From the NCBI GenBank assembly GCA_963934795.1, contig CAWWAF010000126.1, forward strand, positions 1 through 10,029: a stretch of 10,029 nucleotides of DNA. Reading direction: 5' to 3'. Origin of the DNA: UBA8438 sp963934795. GTDB lineage: Bacteria > Acidobacteriota > Vicinamibacteria > Vicinamibacterales > UBA8438. The notes below the pieces were generated by a model. It saw nothing but the letters and a program-made list of their open reading frames with translations. It was not told the origin of the DNA and did not search any database. This document shows, piece after piece, positions 5,694 to 10,029 of the stretch (the first letter of the stretch is position 1; every line of letters begins with the position of its first letter). The position numbers were made by a program, and so were the translations under genes.

Positions 5694-6458
5694 TTACTGC
5701 GCGAATGTGAACGAGACCTCGGCGGTCTGTCCCGTCGCCACGGTTACGTTCTGCGTCTGCGTGCCCAGCGACTCGTGCCACGCTTCGACCACGTAGTCCC
5801 CGGGGGGAAGCGCGCTCAGGTCGAAGGCCCCATCGGGACCGGTGACGGCGAAGTAGGGGTGGTCGAGCACGCCGATGTACGAGTTCATCCATCCGTGCAC
5901 GTCGCACTTGAACGGCACCATGACCTCGGCCGTGTCGAAACTCTGCTCGAAGGTCATGCCCTGGATCGGCTGACCCATGTTGAATTCGTCGTTCGCGCTC
6001 GGCGTCGCGTGAATGTTGTGCAGCGTCGGGTCGCTGTTGGTGATGGTCAGCGTCTGTCCAACTTGGATGCCCATGACATGTGGCGTGTACCGGCAGCCCT
6101 CCTGGTTCAGTTCCACGGTGCCACTGGCGGCTGGGAAGGTCTGGCCCTCGAGTCCTGACTTCACATACACGAACACGTTGCCGAGGTGGCCGCCGCTGCC
6201 CACGAACGTGCTGGACATCGTGTTTGTCGCCGACATGGCGCAGACCGGATCCGAATTCATCATCAGCGCTTCAGCCGCCGGTAGCTCGCCGTCGAACATC
6301 ACCATGCCGGACACGTTGCCAGCGCTGGCCGGGTCGAACGCCGGGGCCGCGGGTGCGGCCGGGGCTGCGGCCGGCGCGTCGTCACCGCCGCCGCCGCATG
6401 CCACTGTCGTCGCCAGCACGAGCAGGGAAAGGACCGTCCATACATTTCGATGTCGCAT
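5694..6458 (-). CDS. Cupredoxin-like lipoprotein with a type 1 copper site and regulatory-like C-terminus
   Basis: A 254-residue predicted lipoprotein. Residues 1-21 are a lipoprotein signal ending in TVAC, with Cys21 the lipidation site, followed by a Gly run and an Ala-Pro linker to about 42. The central part (about 46-195) carries DPVC (Cys73) and GCRYTPHV (Cys122), which may form a disulfide, then a blue-copper site: His147 in LHNIH, and Cys185, His188 and Met191 in CDVHGWM. The C-x2-H-x2-M spacing is like that of amicyanin. The C-terminal part (about 197-254) has the PDGAFDLSALPPGDY pattern of carboxypeptidase-regulatory-like beta-sandwich domains. It probably acts in the envelope as an electron carrier or copper-binding protein; the next genes make heme A for a copper oxidase, which fits. 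ATG 6458 is preferred over GTG 6476 because AGGAGA lies 6 bases upstream. A weak promoter candidate on the minus strand is TTTACA at 6613-6608 with GATAGT 15 bases on. Confidence 0.87.
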   Translation of the reverse strand: MRHRNVWTVLSLLVLATTVACGGGGDDAPAAAPAAPAAPAFDPASAGNVSGMVMFDGELPAAEALMMNSDPVCAMSATNTMSSTFVGSGGHLGNVFVYVKSGLEGQTFPAASGTVELNQEGCRYTPHVMGIQVGQTLTITNSDPTLHNIHATPSANDEFNMGQPIQGMTFEQSFDTAEVMVPFKCDVHGWMNSYIGVLDHPYFAVTGPDGAFDLSALPPGDYVVEAWHESLGTQTQNVTVATGQTAEVSFTFAQ

Positions 6459-6464
6459 TGAAAT

Positions 6465-6471
6465 TCTCCTA
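6465..6471 (-). promoter_or_regulatory. Shine-Dalgarno site that fixes the start at 6458
   Basis: The minus strand reads TAGGAGA, with 6 bases to the ATG at 6458. The longer frame from GTG 6476 would start within or before this site and is therefore unlikely. Confidence 0.7.
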
Positions 6472-6628
6472 CGCACTTCTTCGAATGACCGAGTTGTTGG
6501 TTATCGGGCGAGCGGTCGTGCCGATGGTCCGCCCGACCCGGAGGGTGTGCAATTTTGCGAGAAACAAGCTAGTCCAGCCCTATTTAACTATCACAGGGGC
6601 TCCGGCGTGTAAACCTGCTGGCCGGGGA

Positions 6629-8008
6629 TCACGGTGCGAGCCGCAGTTTGCGCATGATCCGATCGTCGATCCAATGCGAGTCCCACCATTCCATCGGTGT
6701 GATGGGCCACCCCTGCAAGAGAATCGCGAAGTGGAGGTGGTCGCCGCCAGCCAGCCCGGTTCGCCCACTCAGGCCCAGCTGGTCTTCACCCGTCACTGAG
6801 TCGCCTGCGCTGACGGAGATCGATGAGAGATGCGCGTAAAGCGATTGCAAGCCCATGCCGTGGTCGACAATCACGCAGTTGCCGTAAATGCCGAGGTAGT
6901 CGGCGAAGACGACGCGGCCGCTGTTCGAGGCCAGGATTGGCGCGTTGGCGGTGGAGGCCAGGTCGAACCCGAGATGGATCTGCTGGTCGACCTCTTGCCC
7001 CTCGTGGAGGTAGGTGCGATGGTCGGCGAATCCCGACTCGACCTGCGAATTCCCGAGTTGGCGAAACGGCCCGTCCCACAGCGGCTCAGGCGCGGTCTCG
7101 GCGGCTAGGGCCATGATGCGTTCGCCGTTGATACGCCGAAGGCCGCCGTTGATCGCCAGATACTGCTCCAGCAGGCCGGCGTCCGGGGGCAAGGGCAGGG
7201 TCCCGAATTCCTCGGAGCGGGCGACGATCTCGGGCACCACTTGTTGGAGAAACCGATCTCCGATCTGAATACTCGAACGCCGAAACTGCTTGGGAAACAC
7301 CCGATGGTCGAATTGGATTTCCGCTTCGTTGCCGGCCAGGTCGCGGGCAACCACCCGCATGGGCGTCGTCAGGTCCTGGTCGTGTAACAACGCAAACAGC
7401 GCGACTCGGGTCGCCTCGTCCGCACCGTCGACCCCGGCTGCCGCCGCCGGGTAGCCGGGAAAGAAGCGCTCACCGACCCGCACGCCAGACTCGGCGTCGG
7501 GGGGTGTCACCCGATAGACGACCAGCTCCGCACCACCGTGATTCACATAGTGAAGTGAGGAGAGCACGCTGAGCCGTGGCGGGTCGAACCGGGCTTCGAC
7601 CTCGACCCGCGCCTCGGCGTCCCGCTCGCGCAGCCCATACAGCACGGTTCTGGTGGCTCTGACCACAATCGTGGCCGGTCCAGGGGTCAGCTCCGGGTGT
7701 GCGTCGCGCGTGATGTCCCGCGAGACCCTGACGCGAGTCTCCGACTCTTGGGTCAGCTGTCCGTCGCCGGGGTCCGTCAAGGAGAAGAGCGGCCAGCTCG
7801 AGCCGTTCTGCTCGAGCACCGCGTCCACGCTCGTCAACTCGCCATCGGTCGGGTCAATGGAAGCCTCGAACCGTGCGTTGCGGCCAAAAAGCCCTGTCGG
7901 CCGATGAATCTCGATGGTGGGGCCCGGGGCGCGACCGGCCCCGATGAACATGCCGGCGCCGAGGGCGACCGCGGCCAGGACGACGAGGACGGAGACAAGT
8001 CGAATCAC
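6629..8008 (-). CDS. Membrane-anchored M23 (LytM-type) metallopeptidase
   Basis: A 459-residue protein (numbering from GTG 8008). Residues 2-25 are one hydrophobic helix, a signal anchor or uncleaved signal. Residues about 28-240 look like beta-rich, Ig-like domains (for example PTIEIHRPTGLFGRNARFEA and VVARDLAGNEAEI). Residues about 330-440 are the M23 peptidase domain: HLGFD supplies Zn ligands His345 and Asp349, YAHLSS holds His393, and GDHLHF holds His424 and Zn ligand His426. All residues needed for activity are present, so it should cut peptide cross-links of peptidoglycan in the periplasm rather than serve as an inactive activator like EnvC. GTG 8008 places the start straight before the hydrophobic helix; TTG 8023 adds five residues and is the alternative. 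No Shine-Dalgarno is visible, but TACAAT ends 6 bases upstream. The gene lies 170 bp upstream of the cupredoxin gene. Confidence 0.9.
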   Translation of the reverse strand: MIRLVSVLVVLAAVALGAGMFIGAGRAPGPTIEIHRPTGLFGRNARFEASIDPTDGELTSVDAVLEQNGSSWPLFSLTDPGDGQLTQESETRVRVSRDITRDAHPELTPGPATIVVRATRTVLYGLRERDAEARVEVEARFDPPRLSVLSSLHYVNHGGAELVVYRVTPPDAESGVRVGERFFPGYPAAAAGVDGADEATRVALFALLHDQDLTTPMRVVARDLAGNEAEIQFDHRVFPKQFRRSSIQIGDRFLQQVVPEIVARSEEFGTLPLPPDAGLLEQYLAINGGLRRINGERIMALAAETAPEPLWDGPFRQLGNSQVESGFADHRTYLHEGQEVDQQIHLGFDLASTANAPILASNSGRVVFADYLGIYGNCVIVDHGMGLQSLYAHLSSISVSAGDSVTGEDQLGLSGRTGLAGGDHLHFAILLQGWPITPMEWWDSHWIDDRIMRKLRLAP

Positions 8009-8014
8009 GCGAAC

Positions 8015-8041
8015 ATTGTACAAGAGCGCGGGGTTTGACCA
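8015..8041 (-). promoter_or_regulatory. Likely promoter of the M23 peptidase gene, overlapping its start region
   Basis: The minus strand reads TACAAT at 8020-8015 (5/6 match to TATAAT), 6 bases before GTG 8008. The best upstream hexamer is TGGTCA at 8041-8036 (4/6, 15-base spacer). Transcription would start at about the GTG itself, giving a leaderless message. The -35 region overlaps that of the divergent tRNA promoter. Confidence 0.4.
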
Positions 8042-8064
8042 GTCCGACGGACCGCTGGTAACAT
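8035..8064 (+). promoter_or_regulatory. Promoter of the tRNA-Glu gene
   Basis: TTGACC (8035-8040), an 18-base spacer and TAACAT (8059-8064), preceded by TG at 8056-8057 as an extended -10. The predicted start is near 8071, leaving a leader of about 36 bases before the tRNA. It is back-to-back with the putative M23 promoter. Confidence 0.6.
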
Positions 8065-8077
8065 AGAGTTCCTGCTG

Positions 8078-8093
8078 TCCCGGACCTCCGGGA
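8078..8093 (+). other. Hairpin in the tRNA leader
   Basis: TCCCGG (8078-8083) pairs with CCGGGA (8088-8093) around a 4-base loop; two further complementary bases extend the symmetry to seven per arm. It ends 13 bases before the mature 5' end of the tRNA, in the part of the precursor removed by RNase P. It may guide folding or processing. Confidence 0.4.
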
Positions 8094-8106
8094 AATCGAC
8101 GTATGT

Positions 8107-8181
8107 GGCGGTATCGTCTAGGGGTTAGGATACATGGTTCTCATCCATGCGACCGGGGTTCGATTCCCCGTACCGCTACCA
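8107..8181 (+). tRNA. tRNA-Glu (anticodon CTC)
   Basis: A 75-base gene with an encoded CCA end. Acceptor strand GGCGGTA (8107-8113) pairs with TACCGCT (8171-8177), with a G-U first pair; the discriminator base is A (8178), then CCA (8179-8181). The D stem is GTC/GAT. The anticodon stem CATGG (8133-8137)/CCATG (8145-8149) encloses TTCTCAT with anticodon CTC at 8140-8142, which reads GAG (Glu). The T arm is CGGGG-TTCGATT-CCCCG. No integrase gene and no repeat of the tRNA 3' end is seen downstream, so there is no sign of use as an integration site. Confidence 0.96.
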
Positions 8182-8270
8182 ACTTCACGTCCAGCCTGAG
8201 CCCAGAAAGTCCGTTGACCGTCTGTCCTTAACAGGAGTTGCCCCCAGATGGCTCTGGCGGACTCAGCGGT

Positions 8271-8291
8271 GCGTGCTGCCAAACCGCACGC
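8271..8291 (-). terminator. Weak hairpin downstream of the DUF2490 gene
   Basis: GCGTGC (8271-8276) and GCACGC (8286-8291) form a 6-bp stem with a 9-base loop, about 36 bases past the DUF2490 stop on the minus strand. A second small stem, CCAGA/TCTGG (8244-8257, 4-base loop), follows. Neither has a U-run. The 145-bp gap from tRNA end to the DUF2490 stop holds nothing else I can support. Confidence 0.22.
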
Positions 8292-8326
8292 CAAAGCCCG
8301 CAATGTGATTGACCGTACGATTGCAT

Positions 8327-9034
8327 CTACTGGAACGACTGATGCAGGCTCAATTGGAACTGGCCCTTGCTGACGGCGGCGCTGCCCTGATGCATGTACC
8401 CGCCTTGTAGTCGTAATGAATCGCTCAGGCTGTAGCCAAGTGCGGCATAGAGCCGGTTGCGGTCAAACGTCTCTACACGGCGCTTGTCGCCAATCGCGCG
8501 CTGACCATTGACGAACACTTCATTGTAGGCGGACAGGTAGACAGCGCCTTGACGGAGATTCGCGCGATTCAGCGGGACGTCCACAAAGAGGGCATAACGA
8601 AATCGTGTCCGGAAATCTTGACCGTCCACCCAGCGCTGTTCGAATCGAAACCGATGCCGCAGGTAGACCCGCTGCCCGAGTGTGTGCGGCAGGAGTGCCT
8701 CCTGATACGCGCGATCCTCGCTTGATATCGAGCTGCTCGAACCAAAGTGTCCGGACGTGATGTTCGCGTAACCTAACGTCAGCAAAAGGTTGGTCGAAGT
8801 GGGGCTGAAGGTGAGTCCTCCCCTGAGCAATAACTGTTCGAGGTCTCCGCCGAGATCCCAATTTCGATGTTGCAGGTCGCCTTGCAGTCCCCAGCGGCTG
8901 TCTTCGAACCCTGCATTGAAGAAGTACATGTACCACGCGCCCGCCTGGTCTTCATCTACCTGGGCCAATGCAGGCGACGACCCAAGCAGGACAATCATCA
9001 TCAACGCAGTGAACAGAGTTCTTGTCATTTGCAT
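8327..9034 (-). CDS. DUF2490-family outer-membrane beta-barrel protein
   Basis: A 235-residue protein. Residues 1-25 form a signal peptide (TLFTALMMIVLLGSS, cleaved near ALAQ). The mature part is a run of alternating polar/aromatic beta-strands: GAWYMYFFNAGF, RWGLQGDLQHRNW, NLLLTLGYANI, RVYLRHRFRFEQRW, FRTRFRYALFVDVPL, AVYLSAYNEVFVN, NRLYAALGYSLSDSLRLQGGYMHQ and a final QFQLSLHQSFQ. The R-x-R-F/Y-R-Y and YNEVF motifs are typical of DUF2490, which is predicted to be an outer-membrane barrel of unknown function. ATG 9034 is used because the signal peptide begins there; ATG 9028 is equally possible. The longer frame from 9259 adds 75 unconvincing residues ahead of the signal peptide and has no ribosome binding site. 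Confidence 0.85.
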   Translation of the reverse strand: MQMTRTLFTALMMIVLLGSSPALAQVDEDQAGAWYMYFFNAGFEDSRWGLQGDLQHRNWDLGGDLEQLLLRGGLTFSPTSTNLLLTLGYANITSGHFGSSSSISSEDRAYQEALLPHTLGQRVYLRHRFRFEQRWVDGQDFRTRFRYALFVDVPLNRANLRQGAVYLSAYNEVFVNGQRAIGDKRRVETFDRNRLYAALGYSLSDSLRLQGGYMHQGSAAVSKGQFQLSLHQSFQ

Positions 9035-9355
9035 GCGTTCTCGCAACCCTTCGTCACGTGCAGGCCGGGTTTGCCCTGACGCGATCAACTGGGATGAACG
9101 GTTGATTCGTAGAATCGATTCACACGGCGACGGCCCTTTTCGGGCTAGCGCTTGGTTTATATACGCGTTAACGGGATCATGGACTGCGGTATTGAATCGC
9201 GAGGCCAGATAGTGATCTGCGGAGACCGGCTGATATTTCGAGGCGCTCGTCAGCGCCATTCGGGCGAAGCCGTTCTGGTCGAGTCGCTGACGCTTGCGAC
9301 CGTTTCCGACCGGACGCAGGGGCCTCCCTCGGCGCGAACCGCGGGTGGCCTGATG
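9035..9355. other. 321-bp gap between carbonic anhydrase and DUF2490 genes
   Basis: No gene is supported here. The minus strand has an AT-rich TATATAAA stretch (9163-9156), a possible -10 for the DUF2490 gene about 125 bases upstream of its start, but with no matching -35. A perfect hairpin GGCGCT-CGTC-AGCGCC spans 9242-9257, about 100 bases past the carbonic anhydrase stop, with no U-run. The same area has an 8-bp inverted repeat, CGTCAGCG (9248-9255) with CGCTGACG (9285-9292). GAATCGATTC (9112-9121) is a 10-bp palindrome with a further GATTC at 9104-9108, a possible operator for the DUF2490 gene. Confidence 0.35.
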
Positions 9356-9982
9356 TCAGAGGAACTCGACCGCACCTGTCGAGATGTTGTACATCCCTCC
9401 GACGATCGTAATCTCGCCCGCGTCCCGCATCTCGCGCAGAACCGCGCTTCGTTTCGGGATCGCGTCGACCCCGCGGCGGACGTTCTCGCGCGCGACGTCC
9501 TCGACGAACTGCGTGTTCCCGGAGTTTCTCTGACTGACGTCGGCAGGAGTCGAAGTCGCGGCGACAGCCGGCTGGATGTTTTCGAGCATTCCCGTCAGCA
9601 GCCCCAGTTCGACATTGTCGCAGGCGCCCTTGATCGCGCCACATTTCGAGTGGCCGAGTACGACTACCAGTTTTGCCCCGGCGACTTTGCAGGAGAATTC
9701 CATACTGCCGAGGATGTCGTCGTTCAGAAAGTTGCCGGCAATGCGAACGCTGAAGATGTCGCCGATACCCTGATCGAAGACCAATTCGGCCGACGTTCTC
9801 GAATCGATACAACTCAGGACCACGGCGAACGGCCACTGTCCCTCGCACGTCTCGTTCACCTGCTGAAGCAGATCGCGATTGGCCTTGAGATTCGCGCAGA
9901 AGCGACTGTTGCCGTCTCTCAGGATGTCGAGGGCATGGGACGGAGTCAGTCGGTCTCGTGTCTCGTGAGTCTGGGTATGCAT
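9356..9982 (-). CDS. Beta-class carbonic anhydrase
   Basis: A 208-residue enzyme of normal family length that interconverts CO2 and bicarbonate. The zinc site is complete: Cys58 and Asp60 with Arg62 in SCIDSR, and His111 and Cys114 in LGHSKCGAIKGA. The Asp-Arg dyad that orders catalysis in beta enzymes is intact. The segment FDQGIGDIFSVRIAGN (69-84) is also typical. There is no signal peptide, so it is probably cytoplasmic. ATG 9982 has GAGGA about 10 bases upstream, an acceptable ribosome binding site with a slightly long spacer. The gene stands alone: the next gene downstream (DUF2490) is 321 bp away, and the upstream neighbour lies outside the window. No transporter or carboxylase is adjacent to suggest a special role. 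Confidence 0.94.
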   Translation of the reverse strand: MHTQTHETRDRLTPSHALDILRDGNSRFCANLKANRDLLQQVNETCEGQWPFAVVLSCIDSRTSAELVFDQGIGDIFSVRIAGNFLNDDILGSMEFSCKVAGAKLVVVLGHSKCGAIKGACDNVELGLLTGMLENIQPAVAATSTPADVSQRNSGNTQFVEDVARENVRRGVDAIPKRSAVLREMRDAGEITIVGGMYNISTGAVEFL

Positions 9983-10029
9983 CGTCGCTGGGTCCTCTGA
10001 CGTGGTTGCCGCATTGCAGAAATAGAATT

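Noticed and set aside
8107..8181. tRNA-Glu as an integration site for a mobile element
   Set aside because: No integrase gene, no repeated copy of the tRNA 3' end and no obvious composition shift are seen in the flanking sequence.
8327..9259. Longer form of the DUF2490 protein starting at 9259
   Set aside because: The extra 75 residues precede a normal signal peptide, there is no ribosome binding site at 9259, and that start lies next to a stable hairpin.
9177..9848. 223-codon minus-strand frame overlapping carbonic anhydrase
   Set aside because: It is a shifted frame of the same strand, rich in arginine and glycine, with no domain; the in-frame carbonic anhydrase is certain.
9152..10000. 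282-codon plus-strand frame opposite the carbonic anhydrase gene
   Set aside because: It is antisense to a gene with a full zinc site, and its translation has no recognisable motif.
1..10029. Mobile element, CRISPR array, toxin-antitoxin or defence genes
   Set aside because: I saw no transposase, regularly spaced repeats, paired small toxin/antitoxin frames or known defence motifs on either strand.

Overview
This is a high-GC bacterial window with eight intact protein genes, one gene cut by the left edge, and one tRNA gene. The gene content is mostly ordinary chromosomal content: heme A synthesis, cell-wall hydrolases, carbonic anhydrase and outer-membrane proteins. The lipoprotein, the outer-membrane-type DUF2490 protein and the secreted carboxypeptidase-regulatory-like/TPR protein point to a Gram-negative, aerobic bacterium. 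The protein styles resemble Acidobacteriota (Vicinamibacteria-like), but that placement is inference from family flavour, not a computed result.

Layout. At 1-42 (minus) is the first codons of a secreted protein, with its own Shine-Dalgarno and a TATAAT box upstream. At 149-802 (minus) is a secreted regulatory-like/TPR protein. It is divergent, across an 81-bp gap, from a 794-residue exported protein at 884-3268 (plus). That protein fuses an AmpC/AmiE-type serine hydrolase to a NamZ (DUF1343, GH171) exo-N-acetylmuramidase. Next comes a tightly packed minus-strand cluster, converging on the fusion gene with only 8 bp between stop codons: ctaA (heme A synthase), ctaB (heme O synthase) and a DUF420/CtaM-like membrane protein, joined by 4-bp and 1-base (TGATG) overlaps. 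Upstream of ctaA, behind a perfect 13-bp hairpin, lies a cupredoxin lipoprotein with a complete His-Cys-His-Met copper site. Further upstream is a membrane-anchored M23 (LytM-type) peptidase. A tRNA-Glu(CTC) gene with a good sigma70-type promoter diverges from the M23 gene. The right end carries a DUF2490 beta-barrel gene and a beta-class carbonic anhydrase, both on the minus strand, separated by a 321-bp gap.

How the genes fit together. CtaB farnesylates heme B to heme O, CtaA oxidises heme O to heme A, and the DUF420 protein is the type of assembly factor needed for aa3 oxidase. The cupredoxin lipoprotein next door may donate electrons or copper, but no oxidase subunit is present in the window. 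The AmiE-NamZ fusion would remove stem peptides and then terminal MurNAc from peptidoglycan ends, steps done by separate proteins in Bacillus subtilis. The M23 enzyme would cut cross-bridges. These two wall-hydrolase genes share an odd feature: each starts with GTG 6-7 bases after a -10-like box and lacks a well-placed Shine-Dalgarno, so both may be read from leaderless mRNAs.

I found no mobile element, CRISPR array, phage gene or clear defence system. The best candidate for something under-described is the two-enzyme peptidoglycan-recycling fusion.
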